Positions 53,866 to 62,208 of a stretch of 64,000 bases of DNA are shown one piece after another. Below the pieces are notes generated by a model. The model saw only the letters and a list, made by a program, of their open reading frames with translations. It had not been told where the DNA came from and searched no databases. The translations under genes were made by a program, and so were the position numbers. Origin of the DNA: Bogoriella caseilytica (GTDB taxonomy: Bacteria > Actinomycetota > Actinomycetes > Actinomycetales > Actinomycetaceae); the NCBI RefSeq assembly GCF_003752405.1, contig NZ_RKHK01000001.1:1550001-1614000 (forward strand), in the 5' to 3' direction. The first letter of the stretch is position 1, and every line of letters starts with the position of its first letter.

Positions 53866-54966
53866 CTAGCGGTCCACGCGGGCGGAGCCACCGCCGGCGA
53901 GCTTGAGCACCTGTTCCTTCGTCACCATGGTGGTGTCGCCCGGAGTGGTCATGGCCAGTGCGCCGTGGGCTGCGCCGTAGTCCACGGCCGTCTGCAGGTC
54001 CTGACCGTCGAGCAGGCCGTAGATCAGCCCGGAGGCAAAGGAATCGCCGCCGCCTACGCGGTCCATGATCTCCAGGCGCTCGCGGTGGGTGGACTGCACG
54101 ACGCCGGTCTCCGGGCTCCAGGCGAGCGCGCCCCAGTCGTTGATCGAGGCGCTGTGCACCGTGCGCATGGTGGTGCCGATGACCTGGAAGTTCGGGTAGG
54201 CGGCAGCCGCGGTCTCGATCATGGTGGCGAACTTGTCCGCCTCGAGGCTGGAGAGGTTCTCGTCCACGCCCTCGACCTCGAAGCCGAGGGAGGCGGTGAA
54301 GTCCTCCTCGTTGCCGATCATGACGTCGATGTACTGGGCGATCTCCTTGTTCACCTCCTGGGCTTTGGCCTGACCGCCGATGCCCTTCCACAGCGAGGGG
54401 CGGTAGTTGAGGTCGTAGGAGACGACCGTGCCGTACTTCTTGGCCGCGGTCACCGCCTCGATGACGGTCTCGGCAGCGGATTCGGAGAGAGCGGCGAAGA
54501 TGCCGCCGGTGTGCAGCCAGCGCACGCCCAGCTCGCCGAAGAGATGGTCCCAATCGACGTCGCCGGGCTTCATCTGGGAGATCGCGGTGTTCCCGCGGTC
54601 AGAGACCCCGACGGCGCCGCGCACGCCGAAGCCGCGCTCGGTGAAGTTCAGGCCGTTGCGCACGCTGCGCCCGATGCCGTCGTAGTCGACCCACTGGATG
54701 AAGCGGGTGTCCAGACCGCCGGTGAGGATGCAGTCCTCCACCAGCCGGCCGATCTCGTTGTCAGCCAGCGCGGTCACGATGGCGCCCCGCAGGCCGAAGC
54801 ATCGGCGCAGGCCGCGGGTGACGTTGTATTCGCCACCGCCTTCCCAGGCGCGGAAGGAGCGGGCGGTGCGGATGCGGCCCTCGCCGGGATCGAGGCGGAT
54901 CATCACCTCACCCAGGGAGACGGCGTCGAAGGTGACGTCGGAGACGGGGCGGAGATCGAGAGCCAC
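53866..54966 (-). CDS. kdgK: 2-keto-3-deoxygluconate kinase (PfkB family)
   Basis: A 366-residue PfkB/ribokinase-family sugar kinase. Seen: ARSFRAWEGGGEYNVTRGL, DLNYRPSLWKG in the middle and the C-terminal DRVGGGDSFASGLIYGLL with the catalytic Asp. The DLNYRPSLW and GGEYNV segments are typical of 2-dehydro-3-deoxygluconate kinases. It phosphorylates 2-keto-3-deoxygluconate to KDPG, fitting the adjacent KDPG aldolase and the GH67-derived glucuronate. GTG at 54966 has AAAGGA seven bases upstream. A palindrome and GGCTGTGCTCGG repeats lie upstream. The uronate isomerase, oxidoreductase and mannonate dehydratase are not in this window. Confidence 0.86.
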   Translation of the reverse strand: MALDLRPVSDVTFDAVSLGEVMIRLDPGEGRIRTARSFRAWEGGGEYNVTRGLRRCFGLRGAIVTALADNEIGRLVEDCILTGGLDTRFIQWVDYDGIGRSVRNGLNFTERGFGVRGAVGVSDRGNTAISQMKPGDVDWDHLFGELGVRWLHTGGIFAALSESAAETVIEAVTAAKKYGTVVSYDLNYRPSLWKGIGGQAKAQEVNKEIAQYIDVMIGNEEDFTASLGFEVEGVDENLSSLEADKFATMIETAAAAYPNFQVIGTTMRTVHSASINDWGALAWSPETGVVQSTHRERLEIMDRVGGGDSFASGLIYGLLDGQDLQTAVDYGAAHGALAMTTPGDTTMVTKEQVLKLAGGGSARVDR

Positions 54967-55060
54967 GATGGTCCTTTCCGGGGATGCAGGGGCTGTGGGT
55001 GAGAGGTCTGTGCTCGGGGGGCTGTGCTCGGGAGGGGGGCTGTGCTCGGAGGGCTGTGCG

Positions 55061-55107
55061 TGAGAGTGAGGAATTGGTGGTTGCGAGCGACCAATTCCTC
55101 ACTCTCA
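55061..55107. repeat. Perfect 18-bp-arm palindrome between kdgK and eda
   Basis: TGAGAGTGAGGAATTGGT at 55061-55078 is exactly mirrored by ACCAATTCCTCACTCTCA at 55090-55107 with an 11-bp loop. It lies 14 bp after the eda stop codon and about 95 bp upstream of kdgK, and is preceded on the plus strand by three or four degenerate GGGCTGTGCTCGG units (55006-55058). It could terminate eda or be a repetitive element. Confidence 0.8.
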
Positions 55108-55120
55108 GCGGGGGGTGTTC

Positions 55121-55759
55121 TCAGGCGCGGGCGAGCGCGACGGCGTCGCGGGTGAGTGCGGCGATGCCGGCGAAGTCACCGGCGGCGATCTGGTCCTTGG
55201 GCACCATCCAGGAGCCGCCCACGGCGGCCACAGCTGGGACGGCCAGGTACTCGGCGAGGTTCTTCGGGCTCACTCCGCCGGTAGGTACGAATTCCACACC
55301 GCCGAAGGGTGCCGAGAGTGCCTTGATGGCCGGAGCGCCGCCGGAGGTGCCGGCGGGGAAGAACTTCACGGTGGTCAGGCCGAGCTCGAGGGCGGCCTGG
55401 ATCTCGGTGGCGGTCACGGCGCCCGGCAGCGCGAGGATGCCGTGTTCGGCGCAGCGCTCCACCACGGCGCGCGAGAGGCCGGGCGAGACCACGTACGAGG
55501 CGCCGGCGGCGACGGCGCGGTCGACCTGATCAGTGGTCAGCACGGTGCCGGCGCCGAGCAGGATGTCGCCACGGTCGGCCATGGCGCGGATGGAGTCCTC
55601 GGCGGCCGCGGTGCGGAAAGTGACCTCAGCGACCGGGAGGCCACCGTCCACCAGAGCGCCAGCCAGAGGGTCGGCATCCTTCGCGTCGTCCAGGACGACC
55701 ACGGGCACCAGACGGGAGGCCTTGAGTGCGGCGAGGGTATCGGTCGGGCTACTCGTCAT
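55121..55759 (-). CDS. eda: KHG/KDPG aldolase
   Basis: A 212-residue class-I aldolase that splits 2-keto-3-deoxy-6-phosphogluconate to pyruvate and glyceraldehyde 3-phosphate. Seen: LVPVVVLDDAKDADPLAGAL, VAEVTFRTAAAEDSI (catalytic Glu), LGAGTVLTTDQVDRAVAAGA, TTVKFFPAG with the Schiff-base Lys, and FVPTGGVSPKN for phosphate binding. ATG at 55759 follows GGAAGAAC; the longer frame up to 55867 is not supported. It is upstream of kdgK on the same strand, 154 bp apart, and together they finish hexuronate breakdown. Confidence 0.92.
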   Translation of the reverse strand: MTSSPTDTLAALKASRLVPVVVLDDAKDADPLAGALVDGGLPVAEVTFRTAAAEDSIRAMADRGDILLGAGTVLTTDQVDRAVAAGASYVVSPGLSRAVVERCAEHGILALPGAVTATEIQAALELGLTTVKFFPAGTSGGAPAIKALSAPFGGVEFVPTGGVSPKNLAEYLAVPAVAAVGGSWMVPKDQIAAGDFAGIAALTRDAVALARA

Positions 55760-55944
55760 CGAAAGTTCTTCCGTTTCGCTCAGCGGAACGCACGTCGCGC
55801 TCTCCGGAACAAGAATGCCATGAATGTCGGTTCGGGGGAAGGCGTGACCACCCGCGCCGCCTCTCATGCGGGCCGCCGCGAGCCGCGGCTGCGCTCTCGG
55901 AGCCGCTTGCTCGGCCTCGGGGCAGCGTGTGTGATCATCGTGCC

Positions 55945-56487
55945 GTGCCCATCGACGTCGTGCCCTACTCCGACCAGTGGCCAGCGCAGTTCGAGCGCGT
56001 GGCGAGCGACCTGCAGCGCGCGCTCGCAGCTGTGCCCGTCGTGTCGATCGAGCATGTCGGGTCGACCTCGGTGCCAGGCCTGGCCGCCAAGCCCAAGATC
56101 GATATCGACATCGTGGTGGAGCGCCGCGACGTCGATGCCGCGATCTCGGCGCTCGCCGATGTCGGGTACGTCCACCGCGGCGACCTGGGCATAACGGGCC
56201 GGGAGTCGCTGGCTGCGCCCGATGATGACCCGAGGCGAAACGTCTATGTCGTTGTGGAGGGCTCGCTCCACCTGCGGAACCATCTGGCTGTTCGGGATGT
56301 CCTCAGGCGCCGTCCGGATCTGTGCGAGCGATACAGTGCAGTGAAGCGGGAACTGTCTCGCGATCCCGACATGGACATTGACACCTACACCGCGCGGAAG
56401 TCGGACGTGCTGCAAGAGGTGCTCGCGCTCTCCGACCTCTCCGACGAGGAGAAGGCGCTGATCTTCACCCTGAACACCCGCCGCTGA
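55945..56487 (+). CDS. GrpB family protein (UPF0157, nucleotidyltransferase-like)
   Basis: A 180-residue GrpB/UPF0157 protein. IEHVGSTSVPGLAAKPKIDI and the following IVV form its nucleotidyltransferase-like core (GST motif and acidic pair), and NVYVVVEGSLHLRNHLAVRD is the conserved second part. The family has no settled function. GTG at 55945 begins VPIDVVPYSDQW; ribosome site weak. Its stop is 10 bp from the convergent IclR gene. Confidence 0.85.
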   Translation: MPIDVVPYSDQWPAQFERVASDLQRALAAVPVVSIEHVGSTSVPGLAAKPKIDIDIVVERRDVDAAISALADVGYVHRGDLGITGRESLAAPDDDPRRNVYVVVEGSLHLRNHLAVRDVLRRRPDLCERYSAVKRELSRDPDMDIDTYTARKSDVLQEVLALSDLSDEEKALIFTLNTRR

Positions 56488-56496
56488 GCCGCTTCC

Positions 56497-57303
56497 TCAG
56501 GCGGGCAGGTTCAGCCCTGTGGGAAGCAGAGGCGGCAGGAGCGTGCGCATCTGCTCGTGCAGGGCTTCTACCCGGTCCGGGGTCATGCGCTCCGCGGGCG
56601 CGGTGATGCTCACCGCGGCAACGGCGGCTCCGGCGCGCAGTAGAGGGACCGCGAGGCAGGAGATGCCTGGTTCGTTCTCCTCGACCTCGGTGGCGTAGCC
56701 GCGTTCGCGCGCAGACTCCAGCGTGGTCCAGAGTTCCTCTGCCTCGGGCACGCGCGCGGCAGACCTTGAGTCCTCTGCCACCCCCAAGTAGCTGGGCAGC
56801 AGTGAGCGATCGAGATGCTGGTAGGCCAGCAGCGCCCGGCCGAGTGCGGTGGTCACGGCCGGGGAGCGGCGTCCCACCGCCGACCACACCCGCACCGACC
56901 GATCCGGTTCCACCTTGTCGAGGTAGATCACGTGCCTGCCGGAGAGCACCCCGAGGTGTGCGAGTTCGGCGGCCGCGCCACTGAGCGCCACGAGTGCCGG
57001 ATGCAGGAGGGCCGGCAGATTCTCGTCACTGAGGTAATCATCGGCCAGCTGGGTGGCCGAAGGCCCCAACACGTAGGCGCCCGAGGCCGGGTCCTGCGCA
57101 ACGAAGCCGCGATAACGCAGGGCGGCGAGCGTGCGATGGAGGGTGGTCTTGTTCAGCTCCAGGACCGAGGCGAGTTCGGCCAGGGAGGCGCCGCGCGCAC
57201 CCGCCTGGGCCAGTGCCTGCAGCGCCAGCAAAGCGCGGTCGACGGCCTCCACGGGCGACGACGGCGTGGCGCCGTCCTCAGTGGTGCGAGCCTCGGTGAC
57301 CAT
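56497..57303 (-). CDS. IclR-family transcriptional regulator
   Basis: A 268-residue IclR regulator: an N-terminal winged helix (VDRALLALQALAQAGARGASLAELASVLELNKTTLHRTL) and a C-terminal effector domain (GRHVIYLDKVEPDRSVRVWSAVGRRSPAVTTALGRALLA; EVEENEPGISCLAVPLL). ATG at 57303 is preferred; a GTG at 57312 is possible. Lying 600-700 bp from kdgK-eda, on the same strand and separated only by the GrpB gene on the opposite strand, it is a good candidate for a KdgR-like repressor responding to KDG, by inference. Confidence 0.86.
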   Translation of the reverse strand: MVTEARTTEDGATPSSPVEAVDRALLALQALAQAGARGASLAELASVLELNKTTLHRTLAALRYRGFVAQDPASGAYVLGPSATQLADDYLSDENLPALLHPALVALSGAAAELAHLGVLSGRHVIYLDKVEPDRSVRVWSAVGRRSPAVTTALGRALLAYQHLDRSLLPSYLGVAEDSRSAARVPEAEELWTTLESARERGYATEVEENEPGISCLAVPLLRAGAAVAAVSITAPAERMTPDRVEALHEQMRTLLPPLLPTGLNLPA

Positions 57304-57449
57304 GGCGGCCACTCTAGGGCCCTGCGCTCACGTCTCGGCTGAGGGATCGCCCCGGGTACCGATTCCGGCGACAGGCCGTGGCGGATCCGGCACCATGGAT
57401 CGCAACCCGCGGCCCGCGGGGGAATGCTCCAGGAAGGGCTGGTCAGGCG

Positions 57450-57938
57450 ATGCGGTCCACGACCGAAGATCCAGCTTCAGCTCCAGTGCCTGGCAGGCTG
57501 CGGTCGACGGTGCTCCCCAGGGCCGTCGCGTCACTGACCGCCGGGATCCTCATCACTGGCTGTGGCGCGAACGACGCCGGTGATCGCATCGACGTCGAGG
57601 TCACGGCTGACCTCTACTCCGGTCAGGAGAATCCCGAGTGGGCGCTCTCGGAGTCGGCCGCCGAGGACTTGGTCGAACACATCCACACGGTGACCGGCAT
57701 GGCCGAGACTCGTCAGGACCACCCAGGCCTCGGCTTCCGCGGATTCCTGGTCGAGGGCGAGCTCGAGGGGCTCGAGGGCGCGGAGGTGCGCGTCGTTGCG
57801 GACGGTCTGAGCGTCGACCACGGCGACGAACTCCTCTGGATGCCGGACGGCGGGACCGCCTTCGAGATCATCGTCGACGATCTGGACGCGCAGTTCTCGG
57901 CCGCAGAGCGCGAAGCCATCCAGGAAGCCGGGGACTAG
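57450..57938 (+). CDS. Small lipoprotein of unknown function
   Basis: A 162-residue protein with a positively charged N-terminus, a hydrophobic stretch (AVASLTAGILITGC) and a lipobox cysteine at residue 38. The exported part is short and acidic (EVTADLYSGQENPEWALSES, LSVDHGDELLWMPDGGTAF). I do not recognise the family; related small actinobacterial lipoproteins with this NPxW pattern occur but without known function. The start at 57450 gives a suitable signal peptide; an upstream in-frame start at 57378 is less likely. Confidence 0.65.
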   Translation: MRSTTEDPASAPVPGRLRSTVLPRAVASLTAGILITGCGANDAGDRIDVEVTADLYSGQENPEWALSESAAEDLVEHIHTVTGMAETRQDHPGLGFRGFLVEGELEGLEGAEVRVVADGLSVDHGDELLWMPDGGTAFEIIVDDLDAQFSAAEREAIQEAGD

Positions 57939-58003
57939 CACGGGCGGCCGCGGCCCGGCCGGCGCCGCCCAGCTCAGCGTCGCCCAGCGGTAGCCCTGCC
58001 CCC

Positions 58004-60271
58004 TCAGCTCAGCTCGGGCGCGATCGGGAAGTTGGCGTTGAAGACGTTGTCCGGATCCCACTCATGCTTCAGGCGGCGCAGCCGGCCCAGCGTCGGCTCG
58101 GGGAAGGCTTCGCTGAGGCGCTCCGGGCGGGTGTCGCTGCTGAAGGACAGGTAGGAGCCGTCCTGCGCCGGAAGGATCAGGGTGTCCCACACCGAGTTCA
58201 ACCGATCGGCACTCCCGCCCATCGCGGCCAGTGAGAAGTTCTGGTGGCGGTGCGCATAGGCGGTGGCCTGGGGGTCGACGTCGGCCGCAGCGCCACCGGT
58301 GGCCCGGATCGCTATCACGTTCGACGCGCCCGATTCGGCCAAGCGCGAGATCGCCCGGGCGGTGTCGGTGTCCAGGTGGGTGAGCAGCCCCGAGCGGGAG
58401 TAGGGATCGCCGCCACCGGTGTGGTGCGCATCGGCGGCCTGGACCACGCTGGAATACGGCATGACATAGCCCTGGTGTGAGAGCAGTTGCCCGGCGCCTG
58501 CCAGCTGCTCCAGCCAGGGCATGGCGGTCTCGGAGTCCTCGTTGGCCCACACGGTCATCAGTTGGGCGGTCATGCCCTGAGCGGTGTTGCCGCCGAGGAA
58601 GAGGTTGGAGGTGAGCTCGCGCGGAGCGCCCTCCAGGACGGCGCCCCAGTGCTGCAGCAGGGCCACCGGATCCTGTGCGCTGAGCGTCATGACCGAGTGG
58701 ATGACGTTGCCGACCTCGCCTGGTTCGAGCTCGACGGCGGTGACGATGCCGAAGTTCCCTCCGGCCCCGCGCATGGCCCAGTAGAGCCCGGTGTTCTCCT
58801 CGGCGCTGGCGCGCACGAGTTCGCCGTCCGCGGTAACGACCTCGTAGGCGCGCACGCGGTCGATGGTCAGGCCCTGCCGGCGCCCGAGGAGACCGATGCC
58901 CCCCGTGGTGGCCAGCCCACCCACGCCCACGCCCCCATAGTCACCTGAGGTGATCGCACGCCCCCGCGGGGTGAGTACGCCGGCGATCTGGCCCCACGTG
59001 GCACCAGCGCCGGCGCGCACCAGGCTGGCGTCCTCGTCGAGGAGCTCGATGCCGTCCAGGGCGCCGACGTCGATGACGATGCCGCCGTCGTTGGTGGAGC
59101 GCCCTGAGATCCCGTGGCCGGCCGAGCGCACCGCGAGCGGCACAGGCTGGCGGCGAGCGAAGAGCAGCGCCTCGCGCACTTCCTCGGCGTTGCGCGGCCG
59201 GAGCACCAGGCCCGGCGCCCCGGAGCGCAGGTAGTTGTGCCGGACGGTGTCGTACTCCTTGTCGCCCGGCTCGACGGCGCGCGCGAGCAAACTGGCGGGA
59301 ATGGCGTCGTAGTCGATGTGCTCCCGGCGCAGGGACAACGCGGCCGTGCCGCGACGGGCCTCCGCAGGCACAGTGCCAGCGCGGCGGCGCTCGGCAGCCA
59401 CATTCTCCCGCACGGCCGGGGCGATCTCCTCACCGAAGGTGGCCAGCAGCGTGGGGTCGTCGCCCATGGCGATGAAGGTGGCGACCCCATGCTCGATGGC
59501 GAACTCGGTGAGCTCGTCGATCCACTGGTCCACCGGCCCCTGCAGCTGGCCTTGCGGGCTGGGCAGGATGGCGCCGCCGATGTTGAGCATGCGCCGGATC
59601 TGGGCCGGGTGCCGGCCGGCCTCTTCGGCGGCCTCGTCGATGATGCGGTTGCCTCGCTCGAGGTCGCCGTCCTTGAGATACGGCAGCGAGGGGAGCCAGC
59701 CGTCGCCCTTGCGGGCGGTCAAGCGCAGCATGCGTGGCTTGTAGGCGCCGATCCAGATCGGGATGTCGTGTGCGGGCGCCGGGCCGCGGCGGGCTCCGAC
59801 CACCTGGTGGTGCTCGCCGTCGAGGCGCACCATGCCGCGCTGGCGGGTGTTCCACAGCTCGCGCATGACGTCGATCGCCTCGGACAGGGAGTCGATCGAT
59901 TCGCCCGGGGTCAGGCGTTGCGCACCCATGGTGACGATGGCGTCCCACATGCCGCCGGCGCCGAGGCCCATCGCCACACGGCCGCTGGAGAGCAGGTCGA
60001 GGCTGGCGGCGGCGCGTGCCAGCACCGCGGGCGGGCGCAGTGGCAGATTGAGCACGTTGCCCGCCACGGTCACGCGTTCGGTGGCGGCCGCCACCCAGGA
60101 CATCAGCGTCCAGGTGTCCACGAACTGGGCGTTGTAGGGGTGGTCCTGGAAGGTGACAAGATCCAGACCGGCGGCTTCGGCGGCCTGCGCCAGACGCACC
60201 GGCTCCTGCGGGTTCGATGCGGTGGGGGTGATGAACGCCCCGAAGGTGAGGTCGTGGCCGTAATCCGTCAT
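58004..60271 (-). CDS. Fusion of a luciferase-like monooxygenase and a berberine-bridge-type FAD oxidase
   Basis: A 755-residue protein of two flavoenzymes. Residues 1-~300 form an F420/FMN-dependent luciferase-like monooxygenase barrel (LTFGAFITPTASNPQE, VAMGLGAGGMWDAIVTMG, DIPIWIGAYKPRMLRLTARKGDGWLPSL). Residues ~330-755 form an FAD-linked oxidase of the BBE/PCMH type: LRPRNAEEVREALLFAR, SAGHGISGRSTNDGGIVIDV with the likely FAD-linked His386, GVGVGGLATTGGIGLLGR, and the C-terminal KHEWDPDNVFNANFPI. No stop, frameshift or linker repeat separates them. The second covalent cysteine common in bicovalent members is not seen. The ATG is at 60271. Substrate unknown. Confidence 0.86.
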   Translation of the reverse strand: MTDYGHDLTFGAFITPTASNPQEPVRLAQAAEAAGLDLVTFQDHPYNAQFVDTWTLMSWVAAATERVTVAGNVLNLPLRPPAVLARAAASLDLLSSGRVAMGLGAGGMWDAIVTMGAQRLTPGESIDSLSEAIDVMRELWNTRQRGMVRLDGEHHQVVGARRGPAPAHDIPIWIGAYKPRMLRLTARKGDGWLPSLPYLKDGDLERGNRIIDEAAEEAGRHPAQIRRMLNIGGAILPSPQGQLQGPVDQWIDELTEFAIEHGVATFIAMGDDPTLLATFGEEIAPAVRENVAAERRRAGTVPAEARRGTAALSLRREHIDYDAIPASLLARAVEPGDKEYDTVRHNYLRSGAPGLVLRPRNAEEVREALLFARRQPVPLAVRSAGHGISGRSTNDGGIVIDVGALDGIELLDEDASLVRAGAGATWGQIAGVLTPRGRAITSGDYGGVGVGGLATTGGIGLLGRRQGLTIDRVRAYEVVTADGELVRASAEENTGLYWAMRGAGGNFGIVTAVELEPGEVGNVIHSVMTLSAQDPVALLQHWGAVLEGAPRELTSNLFLGGNTAQGMTAQLMTVWANEDSETAMPWLEQLAGAGQLLSHQGYVMPYSSVVQAADAHHTGGGDPYSRSGLLTHLDTDTARAISRLAESGASNVIAIRATGGAAADVDPQATAYAHRHQNFSLAAMGGSADRLNSVWDTLILPAQDGSYLSFSSDTRPERLSEAFPEPTLGRLRRLKHEWDPDNVFNANFPIAPELS

Positions 60272-60357
60272 GTCAGGGCAACGTCACGGGGGTCGTGGTT
60301 GATTCCGGACGGCGCTGAGTGTGAGCCCTGGCCCACGCGACCGCCCGCCGCGCCCCA

Positions 60358-60419
60358 CCCCCTCCAACGAGCGTGAGCCAACGAGCAGGCCCCAACGCCC
60401 CCTCCAACGAGCGCGAGCC
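60358..60419. repeat. Two 22-bp direct repeats and flanking GAGCCCTGATG copies
   Basis: CCCCCTCCAACGAGCG(T/C)GAGCC occurs twice with a 40-bp period, ending at 60379 and 60419. GAGCCCTGATG follows at 60415-60425 and 60435-60445. They lie between the fusion flavoenzyme and the AztD-like gene. Confidence 0.7.
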
Positions 60420-60434
60420 CTGATGCCCGGGACC

Positions 60435-60481
60435 GAGCCCTGATGTCTGGCATCAAGGATCGACCCGAAACATCAGGGCTC
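60435..60481. terminator. Hairpin downstream of the AztD-like gene
   Basis: GAGCCCTGATGT at 60435-60446 pairs perfectly with ACATCAGGGCTC at 60470-60481. It lies 41 bp beyond the AztD-like stop codon on the minus strand and upstream of the fusion gene, so it may terminate the first transcript. The 47-bp size is like that of the palindrome at 55061. Confidence 0.55.
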
Positions 60482-60522
60482 AGCGTGGTGGTGAGTCAGA
60501 TTCGGAGTCCCGAGATCAGACC

Positions 60523-62007
60523 TCAGTGGTCGTGGTCGTCCTCGTCGTCACCGTGGTCGTGGTCGTGGTCGTGGTCCTCGTCATCACCGTGGTCGTGGTC
60601 ATCCTCGTGGGCGTGCTCGCCGTCGTCGTGACCGTGGTCGTGCTCCTCCGGGTGCTCGCCGGGTTCGCCCGGGAACCCGGTCACGACGGTGATCTCGTTC
60701 GGCACCACCTCGAGGTCGTAGCTGGCAAGCACGTCACCGCCGCTGATGTCGACCGCGTGGATCTGGTTGGTGGCGGGCTCAGTGACGTAGGCGATCTCGC
60801 CGGCCACAGCCAAGGCCGGGCGCGGCTGCTGCCACACCTCGGGCTCCACCCACTCCTCGACGACGTCGATGGAGTTCTCGATCTCCCCGGTCTCCGGGTC
60901 GATCACGTGCAGCGCACCGGACTCGGTGAGCACCAGGGCCTCGGCCTGCGGGCCGCGGGCCAGGCCGCGGAAGTTGTACGGGGCATCCACCTCGACGAGC
61001 TGCATCGAGTCGTCGCGGGTGTCCACGAGGACCACGTTGGTCATCGGCTCGTCGGGGTCGGTGCGCAGGTCGCCCAGCACGATGGGCGAAGCGTGGGTGC
61101 CGAACAGGTTGCCCGTGCGGGCGAAGTCGTTGTCGCCGGTGTCGGCTTCGACCTTGTGCCAGTGGTCACCGTGCAGGATGATCGGGCCGTCCTCGCAGCC
61201 CAAGACCACCGCGTGGTCCTCAGCCACGGTCTCGCCGTGGACGCCGGGGCAGTTGTCCGCCTCAGCGATGACCTCGCGGTCAGCGTCCAGTAGCGCGGCA
61301 CCCGTGCGTCCGTCGGCGTCTCCGACGGTGATGACGAGTTCGTCGTCGTACAGCGCCACCGCCACACCGTGGTGGGCCTCGGGCACCGAGTAGGAGCTGT
61401 CGGTCTCCGGTTCGCCCTCACCGAGCTCGCTGGGGTCGAAGAGGGTGATGTTGCCGGTGCCGTCGTCGAAGAGGGCAGTCAGGCCGGCGTGGGTGACCAC
61501 GTGCGCCGGGGTCTCTGCCTCGAAGACGTAGTCCGGCCAGTACGGATCGGCCTCGTAGTAGTGGTAGTGGTCGCCGTGCTCCACGGCATCCAGGCCGACG
61601 TCGAACAGTTCCCAGCCTTCGCCGGTCGAGACCAGCACATGGCGGCCGTCGCCGGCGGCGTTCAGGCGGAGGAAGCCGGGAATCTCCTGATCATCGATGA
61701 CCTCACCGCTGCCGGTGTCCAGGGTGGCCACGCCACCGTCGTAGGTGAAGACGATGCGGTGATCGAGCGTGGAGACCTCGACGAAGTCGCGCTCGCCTTC
61801 CTCGTCGTGCTCGTGGTCGTGGTCGTCGTCATGACCATCGTCGTCATGGTCGTCGTGCTCCTCATCGGCTGAGGTGTCGCCGGTGTCCGGGGTTTCCTCG
61901 TCGCCGGAGTCGGTGCCGCAAGCGGCGAGCAGAGCGAGCGCGGCCAGGCCGGCGCCGACGCGCAGGGCGAGCGGGCGTGCGCCCGGGTGGGTCACGGAAC
62001 GGGACAT
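60523..62007 (-). CDS. AztD-like zinc metallochaperone lipoprotein
   Basis: A 494-residue lipoprotein (signal peptide, lipobox LLAAC, Cys30) with a histidine/aspartate-rich segment just after the cysteine (EEHDDHDDDGHDDDHDHEH) and another at the C-terminus (about residues 450-494). The body has a beta-propeller repeat pattern with VAVALYDDELVITVGDADGRTGAALLD and FRGLARGPQAEALVLTESGALHVIDPETG, the look of AztD, a periplasmic chaperone that hands zinc to the AztC receptor. No AztABC transporter is adjacent. A Zur-like box overlaps its promoter at 62065, indicating induction by zinc starvation. The two His-rich ends are probably metal stores. Confidence 0.8.
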   Translation of the reverse strand: MSRSVTHPGARPLALRVGAGLAALALLAACGTDSGDEETPDTGDTSADEEHDDHDDDGHDDDHDHEHDEEGERDFVEVSTLDHRIVFTYDGGVATLDTGSGEVIDDQEIPGFLRLNAAGDGRHVLVSTGEGWELFDVGLDAVEHGDHYHYYEADPYWPDYVFEAETPAHVVTHAGLTALFDDGTGNITLFDPSELGEGEPETDSSYSVPEAHHGVAVALYDDELVITVGDADGRTGAALLDADREVIAEADNCPGVHGETVAEDHAVVLGCEDGPIILHGDHWHKVEADTGDNDFARTGNLFGTHASPIVLGDLRTDPDEPMTNVVLVDTRDDSMQLVEVDAPYNFRGLARGPQAEALVLTESGALHVIDPETGEIENSIDVVEEWVEPEVWQQPRPALAVAGEIAYVTEPATNQIHAVDISGGDVLASYDLEVVPNEITVVTGFPGEPGEHPEEHDHGHDDGEHAHEDDHDHGDDEDHDHDHDHGDDEDDHDH

Positions 62008-62054
62008 GAAGGCAGTACCTCTCAGGCAGGTGGTGGTGAATCGTGCTGCTCGGA

Positions 62055-62083
62055 GAGTAGAGAGTGAGAATCGTTCCCGTCAA
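62055..62083 (-). promoter_or_regulatory. Promoter with Zur-like box upstream of the AztD-like gene
   Basis: On the minus strand, TTGACG (62083-62078) and TCTACT (62061-62056) are spaced 16 bp. Between them lies TGAGAATCGTTCCCG (plus strand 62065-62079), which agrees at 10 of 15 positions with the AT-rich Zur/Fur palindrome TGAAAATCATTTTCA. Binding there would block RNA polymerase. Confidence 0.5.
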
Positions 62084-62119
62084 GAAAGATGGGTGGTCCT
62101 GCTCAGACCGAGAGCGGGG

Positions 62120-62208
62120 TCACATGCCCTCGGCCCAGTCGGCGGCTGCGCGGGCCACGGCGCGCCGCACAGCCCTTCCGGGCAGCTCGGGTGAGCGAGG
62201 TGTGGCGG
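62120..62208 (-). pseudogene. Remnant of a serine hydrolase C-terminus
   Basis: The minus strand here reads LPGRAVRRAVARAAADWAEGM then stop. This matches the true C-terminus of the serine hydrolase (LRRAVARAAAEWAEIEH, stop at 62995): the 41-bp stretches 62129-62169 and 63007-63047 differ at only two bases. No start or upstream frame of the gene remains here. It appears to be the left-over 3' end of a duplicated copy, with the ion-channel gene lying between the two ends. Confidence 0.6.
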
